Part shown: positions 16,278-25,890 of the stretch, one piece after another
Layout: every line of letters starts with the position of its first letter
How positions within the stretch are numbered: the first letter of the stretch is position 1
NCBI RefSeq assembly: GCF_044197065.1
Contig: NZ_JBIQOI010000002.1
Span: 558,001 to 622,000, forward strand
Direction: 5' to 3'
Length of the DNA stretch: 64,000 bases
Origin: Kluyvera ascorbata_C
GTDB taxonomy: Bacteria; Pseudomonadota; Gammaproteobacteria; Enterobacterales; Enterobacteriaceae
Made by a program: the position numbers and the translations under genes
The notes under the pieces: generated by a model
Database searches by the model: none
What the model was told of the DNA's origin: nothing
The model's input: only the letters and a program-made list of their open reading frames with translations

Positions 16278-17405
16278 TTAGTCCAGACCCAGGATCCCAC
16301 GAAGCTGCGCCAGATCTTCCGCCAGAGTGGTGATCGGCCCTTTCAGCGCATTACGGTCCGCATCGGTCAGCTTGTCATAGGTTTCGAAGCCGTCTTTGGT
16401 GCGGTATTTGCTGAGAATGGTGTCCACTTTCTTGAAGTTAGTGTCAACCTTCGCCAGCAGCGCGCTGTTCTCTTTCTGCAGCTGAGGACGCAGCAGGTCA
16501 ACAATCTTCTGCGCGCCGTCGATGTTAGCCTGGAAGTCCCACAGGTCGGTGTGGCTGTAACGGTCTTCTTCACCGCTGATTTTGCTCGCCGCCACTTCTT
16601 CAATCAGACCCGCCGCGCCGCCCACCACTTTTGACGGCGGGAAGGCCAGTTCAGAGATACGTTTTTGCAGATCCAGTACATCGGTATTCAGCTGATCGGC
16701 ATAATGTTCCATGCCTTTGACGCTGTTGTCGCCAAACAGCGCTTTTTCCAGACGGTGGAAGCCGGTGAATTTCGGGTCCGCCGCTTTCTGTTCGTAGTCG
16801 TCTTCACGAGCATCGATGCTGCCGTCGAGGTCAGAGAACAGCTCGGCAATCGGTTCGATACGCTCGTAGTGCTGACGGGTAGAGGCGTACAGGGATTTCG
16901 CTTTGGCGATATCGCCCGCTTTCACCGCGTCGGTAAAGGCTTTGGTGCCTTTCACCAGCTCTGCCGTTTCGGCGGTGACGTAGGCTTTATAGGCGGTAAT
17001 CGCGTCGTTCAGGCTCAGCAGCGCGTTGGCTTTCGCCGCGTCTTTCGTCGCTTCGCCGGTAACGATCAGCTTGCCTTTTGGGTTGGTCAGCAGGCCGCAG
17101 GTCATATCGTATTCGCCCGGCTGCAGGTTAGCGGTCATCTTCTGGGTGAAGCCCGGCGCGATATTCTCACGCTCTTCCACCACCATCACCCCTTTGAGGA
17201 TCTCCCACTCCAGCGCCTTCTGGCTGTGGTTCTGGATGATAAACTGGGTTTTACCGGCTTTCACGGTGACGGACATCGGTTCACACTGTTTGTCGTTTAC
17301 CGTCACTTTAACCTGCGGAATATCAGCAGCCTGTGCCATAAACGCCGTAGAGAAAAGTGCTGCGATGCCCGTCTGCAACGCGCTGCGGCGGAAGTTCTTG
17401 GTCAT
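16278..17405 (-). CDS. efeO: EfeO periplasmic iron-uptake protein
   Basis: 375 aa, the length of E. coli EfeO. A signal peptide (cleavage near AQA-ADIPQ) is followed by an N-terminal cupredoxin-like domain (about 30-130) and a C-terminal imelysin/M75 domain with the HxxE motif in GFHRLEKALFG. It delivers iron to EfeU in the periplasm. It is the middle gene of efeUOB, 49 bp after efeU. Confidence 0.95.
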   Translation of the reverse strand: MTKNFRRSALQTGIAALFSTAFMAQAADIPQVKVTVNDKQCEPMSVTVKAGKTQFIIQNHSQKALEWEILKGVMVVEERENIAPGFTQKMTANLQPGEYDMTCGLLTNPKGKLIVTGEATKDAAKANALLSLNDAITAYKAYVTAETAELVKGTKAFTDAVKAGDIAKAKSLYASTRQHYERIEPIAELFSDLDGSIDAREDDYEQKAADPKFTGFHRLEKALFGDNSVKGMEHYADQLNTDVLDLQKRISELAFPPSKVVGGAAGLIEEVAASKISGEEDRYSHTDLWDFQANIDGAQKIVDLLRPQLQKENSALLAKVDTNFKKVDTILSKYRTKDGFETYDKLTDADRNALKGPITTLAEDLAQLRGILGLD

Positions 17406-17454
17406 GGTCCATCCCTTTCAATAAGTAGTTGTCACTAAACAGCCGTTATCTGCC

Positions 17455-18288
17455 TTATGGGGCGATACGTGATGTTGATGTAGCAGCGCGCGGCGGCCAG
17501 AAGAACAGCGCCAGTGCGGGAATCAGATACAGGAAATAGACCGCCACTTCGCTCACGCTCGGCGCTTCCTGATAACCAAAGATGCCTTCCAGCAGCGTGC
17601 CGAAAAGCGAGTGCGTGGTCAGCGTACCGCTGAGGTCGAAGGCCACGTCCTGGAATGCGTTCCACAGGCCCGCTTCGTGGAAGGCGCGAATCGCCCCTGC
17701 CGCAAGGCCAGCCGCCACCAGCAGAATAAACAGGCTCGTCCAGCGGAAGAATACGCCGAGGTTGAGGCGAATACCGCCCCAGTAAAGCAAGAAGCCCAGT
17801 ACGATGGCCGTTGCCAGACCCAGTATCGCCCCCAGCGGCGGCCAGATACCGAGATCCTGCTGGAATGCCGCCAGCAGGAAGAAGACCGACTCCAGCCCTT
17901 CACGCGCCACGGCGAAAAAGACCATCATAATCAGCGCCCAACCGTGGTTATTGCCCTTTTGCAGCGCGTTATCCACCGCCTGCTCCAGCTGCTGTTTGAC
18001 GTTGCGGGACACCTTACGCATCCAGAACACCATCCACGTCAGAATAACCACCGCCACCACGGCCACTAGCCCTTCAAACAACTCCTGCTCTTTTTGCGGG
18101 AACTCGCCGGTGGTTTCGTTGATAAAAATGCCCAAACCTAAGCACAGCGCGGCGGCCAGAATCACGCCAATCCACATCACTCCAATCCAGCGACCGCGCT
18201 GCGTGCGCTTCAGATAGCTGGCAATCAGGCTGACAATCAGCGCTGCTTCCAGCCCTTCGCGCAGCATAATGAGAAAAGGAACAAACAT
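17455..18288 (-). CDS. efeU: EfeU ferrous iron permease (intact)
   Basis: 277 aa. Seven membrane segments, with two REGLE motifs (REGLEAALIV near the N-terminus and REGLESVFF in segment four) that bind Fe2+ as in Ftr1p. In E. coli K-12 this gene is inactivated by a frameshift; here it is uninterrupted, so the EfeUOB system should be functional. It is the first gene of the operon, preceded by a Fur box. Confidence 0.95.
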   Translation of the reverse strand: MFVPFLIMLREGLEAALIVSLIASYLKRTQRGRWIGVMWIGVILAAALCLGLGIFINETTGEFPQKEQELFEGLVAVVAVVILTWMVFWMRKVSRNVKQQLEQAVDNALQKGNNHGWALIMMVFFAVAREGLESVFFLLAAFQQDLGIWPPLGAILGLATAIVLGFLLYWGGIRLNLGVFFRWTSLFILLVAAGLAAGAIRAFHEAGLWNAFQDVAFDLSGTLTTHSLFGTLLEGIFGYQEAPSVSEVAVYFLYLIPALALFFWPPRAATSTSRIAP

Positions 18289-18346
18289 GCGGACATCCTT
18301 AAATGTGAAACGCCGTCAACTTTTGCAAAGACAGGTAAATGTGAGT

Positions 18347-18365
18347 GATAGTGATTATCATTAAG
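18347..18365 (-). promoter_or_regulatory. Fur box of efeUOB
   Basis: Read on the minus strand the site matches 16 of 19 positions of the GATAATGATAATCATTATC consensus, 59 bp upstream of the efeU start. This implies iron repression; efeUOB is also known to be acid-responsive via CpxAR. Confidence 0.85.
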
Positions 18366-18464
18366 CCAAAAATAAACACAAGCGAAATGTGAGGGAAATA
18401 ATGACGAGATGTAAAAGAATAGCGACGATATAGTTGCGCTAGTTATCAGGCACAGACGTAAAAA

Positions 18465-18487
18465 AAGCCCGCAGAATTGCGGGCTTT
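18465..18487 (-). terminator. putP terminator
   Basis: AAAGCCCGC-AGAATT-GCGGGCTTT hairpin. On the minus strand it is followed by a seven-T run, downstream of the putP-side REP element. Confidence 0.8.
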
Positions 18488-18496
18488 AGCGTTTAC

Positions 18497-18579
18497 GTAG
18501 GCCTGATAAGCGTAGCGCCATCAGGCAGTTCGGTGCAGATTGCCGGATGGCGGCGCAAACGCCTTATCCGACCTATCGC
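18497..18579. repeat. BIME overlapping the putP 3' end
   Basis: Two facing REP units: GTAGGCCTGATAAGCG...CGCCATCAGGC and TGCCGGATGGCGGCG...CGCCTTATCCGACCTA. The second overlaps the putP stop codon. Confidence 0.85.
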
Positions 18580-20093
18580 ACCTCGTCCGGGCCACTTAAA
18601 CGGGACGGCGGCGCGGAGTGATAATGCGCGTCCGCTTTGGCAAAGCGTTCCTGCATGCTAGCCGACGGCGCTTTATCAAGCAGGCTGAACAGAACAATAC
18701 CGACGCTGCCAAAGATAAAGCCTGGGATGATTTCATACAGCCCCAGCCAGCCGAACTGTTTCCAGACAATGACGGTCAATGCACCGATAATCATCCCGGC
18801 CAGCGCGCCGTTGCGGGTCATACGCGACCACATCACCGAGAACAGCACCACCGGGCCAAACGCGGCGCCGAAGCCTGCCCACGCGTAGCTCACCAGACCC
18901 AGCACGCGGTTTTCCGGGTTTGCCGCCAGCGCGATAGCCACCAGCGCCACCACCAGCACCATAAAGCGCCCTACCCACACCAGCTCTTTCTGGCTCGCGT
19001 TTTTACGCAGGAACGCTTTGTACAAATCTTCGGTAATCGCACTTGAGCACACCAGCAGCTGGCAGCTCAGCGTCGACATCACCGCCGCCAGAATGGCCGA
19101 CAGGAGAATACCGGCAATCCACGGGTTAAACAGGATCTGCGCCAGTTCGATAAACACGCGCTCGGCGTTCTGGCTCACCGGCCCGGCCACCGACGGGTTG
19201 TTCTGGAAGTAGGCAATCCCGAAGAAGCCCACGGCAACCGCACCCGCCAGACACAGGATCATCCAGGTCATGCTGATACGGCGTGCATGCACGATACTGT
19301 GGTGGGAGTCAGCGGCCATAAAGCGCGCCAGAATGTGCGGCTGACCGAAGTAGCCCAAACCCCAGCCCATCAGCGATATGATAGCAACGAAGTTCAGCCC
19401 TTTGAGCATATCAACGTTCTCAATGCTCTTCTGTTTGATAACCTCCAGCGAATCGCCGAGGCCACCCACCGCGAAAATCACGATAACCGGCGTGAGGATC
19501 AGGGCGAAAATCATCAAGCTGGCCTGCACGGTATCAGTCCAGCTTACCGCGAGGAAGCCGCCGATAAAGGTGTAGAGGATGGTCGCGGCCGCCCCCGCCC
19601 ACAGTGCGGTTTCGTAGCTCATGCCGAAGGTGCTTTCGAACAGACGCGCACCGGCAACAATCCCGGAGGCGCAGTAAATGGTGAAGAACAGCAGGATAAC
19701 CAGCGCGGAGATAATACGCAGCACGCGGCTATTATCTTCAAAACGTCCGGTAAAGTAGTCCGGCAGCGTTAAGGCATTGTTGTTAGCCTCGGTGTGCACG
19801 CGCAAACGCCCGGCCACCAGCTTCCAGTTGATCCACGCGCCGACGGTCAGACCGATGGCTATCCAGCTTTCCGAGATACCGGAGATGAAGATAGCCCCCG
19901 GCAGACCCATCAGCAACCAGCCGCTCATATCGGAAGCGCCAGCGGAAAGCGCGGTCACGAAGGGCCCAAGACTACGGCCGCCGAGAATATAGTCATCGAA
20001 ATTTTTGGTGTTGCGCCATGCAAAGAAGCCAATGAGGATCATGCCAAAAATATAGATAAGAAAGGTCACCAGCATCGGTGTACTTATAGTCAT
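18573..20093 (-). CDS. putP: Sodium/proline symporter
   Basis: 506 aa from the ATG at 20093 (E. coli PutP 502 aa, start MAISTPMLVTF). Thirteen membrane segments of the SSS family and near-identity to E. coli over the core, including NFDDYILGGRSLG and SAGASDMSGWLLMGLPG. It takes up L-proline with Na+. The last few residues differ because the gene end runs into a REP element. It is divergent from putA, sharing a control region bound by PutA when proline is absent. Confidence 0.95.
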   Translation of the reverse strand: MTISTPMLVTFLIYIFGMILIGFFAWRNTKNFDDYILGGRSLGPFVTALSAGASDMSGWLLMGLPGAIFISGISESWIAIGLTVGAWINWKLVAGRLRVHTEANNNALTLPDYFTGRFEDNSRVLRIISALVILLFFTIYCASGIVAGARLFESTFGMSYETALWAGAAATILYTFIGGFLAVSWTDTVQASLMIFALILTPVIVIFAVGGLGDSLEVIKQKSIENVDMLKGLNFVAIISLMGWGLGYFGQPHILARFMAADSHHSIVHARRISMTWMILCLAGAVAVGFFGIAYFQNNPSVAGPVSQNAERVFIELAQILFNPWIAGILLSAILAAVMSTLSCQLLVCSSAITEDLYKAFLRKNASQKELVWVGRFMVLVVALVAIALAANPENRVLGLVSYAWAGFGAAFGPVVLFSVMWSRMTRNGALAGMIIGALTVIVWKQFGWLGLYEIIPGFIFGSVGIVLFSLLDKAPSASMQERFAKADAHYHSAPPSRLSGPDEVR

Positions 20094-20503
20094 TAGAATC
20101 TCCAGAATTATGCGTCGGCAACATCCCCATTTGCCGTTTTTTATCATTGCCGGAACGAGGCAATTATTTGAAGCGACCGTATCCTGACGGAAGCGGAATA
20201 TTTTCACAAACGATTTAACACTGCATTTACATCGAATGCATTAGCCCGCTGATAGCATTTTCCTATAGGTTGCACTCCCTCACGCTTTTTACGGTTGCAC
20301 CGTGAATAACTGTTAAGTAGCGCATAAAACCGGCTTGCAATACCCATTTCCCAGGCTGCTTTCCATAAGTTTTACCATTAACAATTAACTCATTTTTAAG
20401 CCTGCAACGGACATCACATTTAACACGGTTGCACAAAGTTGCAACATGATGGATATTCCTGTTACGCAATTATGATGACAACCGAGCAACAGGAGTAGAT
20501 GGC
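20094..20503. promoter_or_regulatory. putP/putA control region with five PutA operators
   Basis: The 410-bp divergent region contains five GTTGCA half-site motifs, the PutA ribbon-helix-helix recognition sequence: 20269-20274, 20294-20299, 20403-20408 (minus strand), 20428-20433 and 20438-20443 (the last within GTTGCAAC). E. coli has five operators in the same region. PutA bound here represses both genes until proline recruits it to the membrane. Confidence 0.85.
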
Positions 20504-23500
20504 ATGGGCACCACCACCATGGGGGTTAAGCTGGATGACGCAACGCGTGAGCGCATTAAGAATGCGGCGACACGTATCGACCGCACCCCTCACTGGCTCA
20601 TAAAGCAGGCAATTTTTAATTATCTGGAAAAGCTCGAAAACGATGAAGTCCTGCCGGAGCTGCCCGCGCTGCTGTCTGGTGCCGCGAACGAAAGCGATGA
20701 ATCCGCCCAACCGGCCGACGAAATGCACCAGCCGTTCCTCGAGTTCGCCGAGCAGATCCTGCCGCAATCCGTGACCCGTGCGGCGATTACTGCCGCCTGG
20801 CGCCGCAGCGAAACCGACGCTGTGCCAATGTTAATGGAGCAGGCTCGTTTACCGCAGCCGATTGCCGAACAGGCGCATCAGTTGGCCTGGAAGCTGGCAG
20901 AAAAGCTGCGCAACCAGAAAACCGCCAGTGGCCGTGCCGGTATGGTGCAGAGCCTGTTACAGGAATTCTCCCTCTCCTCTCAGGAAGGCGTGGCGCTGAT
21001 GTGCCTCGCGGAAGCGCTGCTGCGTATCCCTGATAAAGCCACCCGCGATGCCCTTATCCGCGACAAAATCAGCAACGGTAACTGGCAGTCGCACATTGGC
21101 CGCAGCCCGTCGCTGTTCGTCAACGCCGCCACCTGGGGGCTGCTGTTTACCGGCAAGCTGGTCTCTACCCACAACGAAACCAGCCTGTCACGCTCGCTGA
21201 ACCGCATTATCGGCAAGAGCGGCGAGCCGCTGGTGCGTAAAGGCGTAGACATGGCGATGCGCCTGATGGGCGAGCAGTTCGTGACCGGCGAAACCATCGC
21301 CGAAGCGCTGGCCAACGCCCGTAAGCTCGAAGAAAAAGGCTTCCGCTACTCCTACGACATGCTCGGCGAAGCCGCGCTGACCGCCGCCGATGCGCAGGCC
21401 TATATGGTCTCCTATCAGCAGGCGATCCACGCCATTGGTAAAGCCTCCAACGGCCGCGGCATCTATGAAGGCCCGGGGATCTCCATCAAGCTCTCCGCCT
21501 TGCACCCGCGATACAGCCGCGCGCAGTACGACCGCGTGATGGATGAACTCTATCCGCGCCTGAAATCGCTGACCCTGCTGGCGCGCCAATACGACATCGG
21601 CATTAACATCGACGCCGAAGAGGCCGACCGTTTAGAGATCTCCCTCGATCTGCTGGAAAAACTGTGCTTTGAGCCAGAACTGGCGGGCTGGAACGGCATT
21701 GGCTTCGTGATTCAGGCCTACCAGAAACGCTGCCCGTTTGTGATTGACTACCTGATTGATCTCGCCACCCGCAGCCGTCGCCGCCTGATGATCCGTCTGG
21801 TAAAAGGCGCCTACTGGGATAGCGAAATTAAACGCGCGCAAATGGACGGCCTCGAGGGCTATCCGGTCTACACCCGTAAGGTCTACACCGACGTCTCTTA
21901 CCTCGCCTGCGCGAAAAAACTGCTCGGCGTGCCGAACCTGATCTACCCGCAGTTTGCCACCCACAACGCCCATACCCTGGCGGCGATTTACCAACTGGCC
22001 GGGCAGAACTACTATCCGGGCCAGTACGAGTTCCAGTGCCTGCACGGCATGGGCGAACCGCTGTACGAGCAGGTTGTCGGTAAAGTGGCGGAAGGCAAGC
22101 TGAACCGTCCATGCCGTATTTATGCCCCGGTGGGCACCCACGAAACGCTGCTGGCCTATCTGGTGCGTCGTCTGCTGGAAAACGGCGCTAACACCTCGTT
22201 CGTTAACCGTATCGCCGACAGCAGCCTGCCGCTGGACGAGCTGGTTGCCGACCCAGTGCTGGCGGTTGAGAAAATGGCGCTGCAAGAAGGCGCATCCGGG
22301 CTGCCGCATCCGAAAATCCCGCTGCCGCGTGACCTCTACGGTAAAGGCCGCGTCAACTCTGCCGGTCTCGATATCGCTAACGAACATCGTCTGGCCTCCC
22401 TCTCCTCGTCGCTGCTCAACAGCGCGCTGCACAAGTGGACGGCGAAGCCAATGCTGGAGCATCCGGTTGCTGACGGCGATATGGTGGCGGTGATTAACCC
22501 GGCTGAACCGAAAGATGTGGTGGGCTATGTCCGCGAAGCGACCAGCGACGAAGTCGAACAGGCGCTGGAAAGCGCGGTGAACAACGCGCCAATCTGGTTC
22601 GCCACCCCGCCGCAGGAACGTGCCGCAATCCTGGAACGCGCCGCGGTGCTGATGGAAGATCAGATGCAGCCGCTGATGGGTATTCTGGTGCGCGAAGCCG
22701 GGAAAACCTTCAGCAACGCCATTGCCGAAGTGCGTGAAGCAGTCGACTTCCTGCACTACTACGCCGGTCAGGTTCGTGACGACTTTGATAATGAAACCCA
22801 CCGCCCGCTGGGCCCGGTGGTCTGTATCAGCCCGTGGAACTTCCCGCTGGCTATCTTTATGGGCCAGGTTGCCGCCGCCCTGGCCGCCGGTAACAGCGTG
22901 CTGGCCAAACCGGCCGAGCAGACCCCGCTGATTGCCGCACAGGGTATCGCCCTGCTGCTGGAAGCGGGCGTACCGGCAGGCGTGGTACAGTTGCTGCCAG
23001 GCCGTGGTGAAACCGTCGGCGCACAGTTGACCGGCGATGCCCGCGTGCGCGGCGTGATGTTTACCGGCTCCACAGATGTCGCCACCCTGCTGCAACGCAA
23101 TATTGCTACCCGCCTCGACGCTCAGGGACGCCCAACGCCGCTGGTCGCGGAAACCGGCGGCATGAACGCGATGATTGTCGACTCCTCCGCGCTCACCGAG
23201 CAGGTGGTGGTTGACGTGGTGGCCTCGGCCTTCGATAGCGCAGGCCAGCGCTGCTCGGCGCTGCGTGTACTCTGCCTGCAGGACGATATCGCCGACCACA
23301 CGCTGACCATGCTGCGCGGCGCGATGGCGGAGTGCCGGATGGGCAACCCAGGCCGTCTGACCACCGATATCGGGCCGGTTATCGATGCCGAAGCGAAAGC
23401 CGGTATTGAGCAACATATCCAGACAATGCGCGCCAAAGGCCGCACCGTTTTCCAGGCGGCGCGTGAGAACGCCGAGGACAGCCGCGAATGGCAAACCGGC

Positions 23501-24466
23501 ACCTTTATTCCGCCAACATTGATTGAACTCGACAGCTTTGACGAGCTGAAAAAAGAGGTCTTCGGACCGGTACTACACGTGGTGCGCTACAGTCGTAATC
23601 AGTTGGATGCGCTGGTCGAGCAGATTAACGCCTCCGGCTACGGTCTGACCCTCGGCGTGCATACCCGTATTGATGAAACCATCGCCCAGGTCACCGGCAG
23701 CGCGAAAGTCGGCAACCTGTACGTCAACCGTAATATGGTCGGCGCAGTGGTCGGCGTGCAGCCGTTCGGCGGTGAAGGCCTCTCCGGCACCGGCCCGAAA
23801 GCGGGCGGTCCAATGTACCTGTACCGCCTGCTGGCAAGCCGCCCGGAAACGGCGCTGGCAAAAACGCTGGCGCGTCAGGATGCCGGTCAGGTGGTTGATA
23901 CCCAGCTCAAAACGCTGCTGGAAAAACCGCTCACCGAACTGCAAAGCTGGATGGCGGGTCGCCCGGAGCAGTTGGCGCAGAGCAAGCTGTACAGCGAGCT
24001 GGCGCAGGCCGGTACCCAGCGCGTGCTGCCGGGACCAACCGGCGAGCGCAACACCTGGACGCTGGTGCCGCGTGAACGCGTACTGTGCGTGGCCGATAAC
24101 GAGTCGGATCTGCTGACGCAGCTCTCGGCGGTGATGGCGGTCGGCAGCGAAGTGCTGTGGCAGGACGCGCCACTCCAGCGCGAGCTGGTGAAATCGCTGC
24201 CGAAAGCGGTAAGCGAGCGTATCCACTTCGCGAAACCGGAAACGTTGATGAACGCCTTCTTCGATGCGGTGATTTACCACGGTGATTCCGACCAGCTGCG
24301 CGAACTCTGTGAGCAGGTGGCGGCGCGCGACGGAGCGATTATTTCGGTGCAGGGCTTTGCCCGCGGCGAAACCAATCTCCTGCTTGAGCGTCTGTACCAT
24401 GAGCGTTCGCTCAGCGTGAACACCGCCGCAGCGGGTGGGAATGCCAGCTTGATGACGATTGGTTAA
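20504..24466 (+). CDS. putA: Trifunctional PutA: repressor, proline dehydrogenase, P5C dehydrogenase
   Basis: 1320 aa, identical in length to E. coli PutA. Residues 1-47 are the ribbon-helix-helix DNA-binding domain (MGTTTMGVKLDDATRERIK). About 260-610 is the FAD-dependent proline dehydrogenase barrel (SIKLSALHPRY, RLVKGAYWDSEIK). About 650-1130 is the NAD-dependent glutamate-semialdehyde dehydrogenase with catalytic Cys917 in SAGQRCSALR. A C-terminal aldehyde-dehydrogenase-like domain follows. It oxidises proline to glutamate, passing electrons to the quinone pool at the membrane, and represses put genes without proline. Confidence 0.97.
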   Translation: MGTTTMGVKLDDATRERIKNAATRIDRTPHWLIKQAIFNYLEKLENDEVLPELPALLSGAANESDESAQPADEMHQPFLEFAEQILPQSVTRAAITAAWRRSETDAVPMLMEQARLPQPIAEQAHQLAWKLAEKLRNQKTASGRAGMVQSLLQEFSLSSQEGVALMCLAEALLRIPDKATRDALIRDKISNGNWQSHIGRSPSLFVNAATWGLLFTGKLVSTHNETSLSRSLNRIIGKSGEPLVRKGVDMAMRLMGEQFVTGETIAEALANARKLEEKGFRYSYDMLGEAALTAADAQAYMVSYQQAIHAIGKASNGRGIYEGPGISIKLSALHPRYSRAQYDRVMDELYPRLKSLTLLARQYDIGINIDAEEADRLEISLDLLEKLCFEPELAGWNGIGFVIQAYQKRCPFVIDYLIDLATRSRRRLMIRLVKGAYWDSEIKRAQMDGLEGYPVYTRKVYTDVSYLACAKKLLGVPNLIYPQFATHNAHTLAAIYQLAGQNYYPGQYEFQCLHGMGEPLYEQVVGKVAEGKLNRPCRIYAPVGTHETLLAYLVRRLLENGANTSFVNRIADSSLPLDELVADPVLAVEKMALQEGASGLPHPKIPLPRDLYGKGRVNSAGLDIANEHRLASLSSSLLNSALHKWTAKPMLEHPVADGDMVAVINPAEPKDVVGYVREATSDEVEQALESAVNNAPIWFATPPQERAAILERAAVLMEDQMQPLMGILVREAGKTFSNAIAEVREAVDFLHYYAGQVRDDFDNETHRPLGPVVCISPWNFPLAIFMGQVAAALAAGNSVLAKPAEQTPLIAAQGIALLLEAGVPAGVVQLLPGRGETVGAQLTGDARVRGVMFTGSTDVATLLQRNIATRLDAQGRPTPLVAETGGMNAMIVDSSALTEQVVVDVVASAFDSAGQRCSALRVLCLQDDIADHTLTMLRGAMAECRMGNPGRLTTDIGPVIDAEAKAGIEQHIQTMRAKGRTVFQAARENAEDSREWQTGTFIPPTLIELDSFDELKKEVFGPVLHVVRYSRNQLDALVEQINASGYGLTLGVHTRIDETIAQVTGSAKVGNLYVNRNMVGAVVGVQPFGGEGLSGTGPKAGGPMYLYRLLASRPETALAKTLARQDAGQVVDTQLKTLLEKPLTELQSWMAGRPEQLAQSKLYSELAQAGTQRVLPGPTGERNTWTLVPRERVLCVADNESDLLTQLSAVMAVGSEVLWQDAPLQRELVKSLPKAVSERIHFAKPETLMNAFFDAVIYHGDSDQLRELCEQVAARDGAIISVQGFARGETNLLLERLYHERSLSVNTAAAGGNASLMTIG

Positions 24467-24476
24467 GATATTCAAA

Positions 24477-24501
24477 CCCGGCGATTGCCGGGTTTTTTAA
24501 T
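24477..24501 (+). terminator. putA terminator
   Basis: AACCCGGCGATTGCCGGGTT stem-loop plus a TTTTTT tail right after the putA stop codon. Confidence 0.85.
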
Positions 24502-24584
24502 GGTAGGCCGGATAAGGCGTTTACGCCGCCATCCGGCAATGTGCACGCATTTCGCCTGATGGCGCTTCGCTTATCAGGCCTACC
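24502..24584. repeat. BIME downstream of putA
   Basis: GTAGGCCGGATAAGGCG...CGCCATCCGGCAAT facing CGCCTGATGGCGCTTCGC...ATCAGGCCTAC: two inverted REP units. Confidence 0.9.
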
Positions 24585-24746
24585 CGTCCTGCGCGACCAT
24601 CAACCTTCTACACCAAAGGCGTCCAGACGAACGTTGCGCTACCTTTCAAATTCGGAAAATCGCACGGTGGTTGGAGGAGATTCAGAGGTAAAATCGTGTT
24701 ATATCCTGAGCCTAAGCGCCGTATGAATAATCTGGAGAGTCAACCG

Positions 24747-25142
24747 ATGAAACGTCTCTTACCCGCCCTTGCCCTGCTGATGAGCAGCAGTTATGCCCTG
24801 GCGGACGAGTGTGCCGATGCCACCACACAGGCCGATTTAAACACCTGCTCTGCTGCGCAGTACCAGGCGGCGGATAAAAAGCTCAATCAAACCTGGCAGG
24901 ACGTGCTGAAGCGCGCGGAGCCCGCGCAGCGAGATTTACTGAAGAAAGCGCAGTCGGCGTGGATTGCGCTGCGGGATGCGGACTGCGCGTTTATCAGCTC
25001 CAGCAGCCAGGGCGGCAGCGCGCAGCCGATGGTGAACAGCCAGTGCCTGACCGACAAAACGAACGAGCGCGAAGCGTTTCTCTCCTCGCTGTTACAGTGC
25101 GAAGAGGGCGACCTGAGCTGCCCTCTGCCGCCCGCCGGCTAA
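24747..25142 (+). CDS. LprI-family (DUF1311) periplasmic protein
   Basis: 131 aa from the ATG at 24747, preceded by GGAGAG. Signal peptide with cleavage at YALA-DEC. The family pattern of spaced Cys is visible: DECADATTQADLNTC, the Trp in the KAQSAWIALRDADCAF block, and later QC and LQCEEGDLSC. The LprI N-terminal domain has been linked to lysozyme inhibition in mycobacteria; in enterics the function is unknown. Its stop codon overlaps that of the convergent rutR by 4 bp. Confidence 0.8.
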   Translation: MKRLLPALALLMSSSYALADECADATTQADLNTCSAAQYQAADKKLNQTWQDVLKRAEPAQRDLLKKAQSAWIALRDADCAFISSSSQGGSAQPMVNSQCLTDKTNEREAFLSSLLQCEEGDLSCPLPPAG

Positions 25143-25777
25143 CGGACGCGAATACCGTCGATGATAATGCGCTGGACGTTGTCGACGGTCTGCTGAAAGA
25201 AGATTTCGTCGCGCAGAGTTTTCCCGGTCACCGCTTCCACCTGGGTGGCAAAATCGGCGTAGTGCTGGGTCGTCGCCCAGATCATAAAGATCAGATGATG
25301 CGGGTCGATAGGCGCAAGCTTACCCGCATTTACCCACGCGGCAATGATGGTCGACTTTTCCACCACCAGCGCTTTCAGGTCGCCGGTCAGCTCATCCATG
25401 ACCAACGGCGCGCCCTGTAGCATCTCCAGACAGAACAGCTTCGAGGCCTGCGGATAATCTCGCGAGACCTCCAGCTTGAGGCGGATGTACTCTTTAATTG
25501 CCACCAGCGGCGCCAGATCCTCCCGAAACGCCTTCAGCGGCGCCAGCCAGATATCGAGGATCTGCTGCATCACGGCCACGTAAAGCGCCTCTTTTGACGG
25601 GAAGTAGTAAAGCAGATTGGTTTTCGATACCCCGGCCAGTTCCGCTACCTGTTCAAGGCGCGTGCCGTGGATCCCGTACTGTGAAAAGGTATTCAGCGCG
25701 GCGGTGAGGATGGCCTGTTTCTTCGCACTCACTGCCTGCGAACGTTTGCCACCTTTCTTTACTGCATCCTGAGCCAT
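25139..25777 (-). CDS. rutR: RutR TetR-family pyrimidine-responsive regulator
   Basis: 212 aa, the length of E. coli RutR and highly similar: the helix-turn-helix GTRLEQVAELAGVSKTNLLYYFPSKEALY and the ligand domain with DPHHLIFMIWATTQHYADFATQ. It binds uracil and thymine and in E. coli represses the divergent rutABCDEFG operon and touches purine/pyrimidine genes such as carAB. Here the rut operon is absent: ymdF comes next. Retention suggests the regulator's other targets matter. Confidence 0.93.
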   Translation of the reverse strand: MAQDAVKKGGKRSQAVSAKKQAILTAALNTFSQYGIHGTRLEQVAELAGVSKTNLLYYFPSKEALYVAVMQQILDIWLAPLKAFREDLAPLVAIKEYIRLKLEVSRDYPQASKLFCLEMLQGAPLVMDELTGDLKALVVEKSTIIAAWVNAGKLAPIDPHHLIFMIWATTQHYADFATQVEAVTGKTLRDEIFFQQTVDNVQRIIIDGIRVR

Positions 25778-25835
25778 GCGCCCTCTCCTTGTTATTTACG
25801 GCATCAATATCTATTTTGCGGGTTACGGCCACAAA

Positions 25836-25862
25836 AAGAAACCGCCGGATTATCCGGCGGTT
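25836..25862 (-). terminator. ymdF terminator
   Basis: CCGCCGGAT-AATCCGGCGG hairpin (25842-25860) followed on the minus strand by TTTCTTTTT. Confidence 0.8.
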
Positions 25863-25890
25863 AGGAGAGAGGCAGACAATTCACGCACCG

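Noticed and set aside
21632..23494. 620-codon minus-strand frame inside putA
   Set aside because: It is the antisense shadow of a GC-rich, highly conserved gene; no initiation signal, and its sequence (His/Gln/Arg-rich) resembles no protein.
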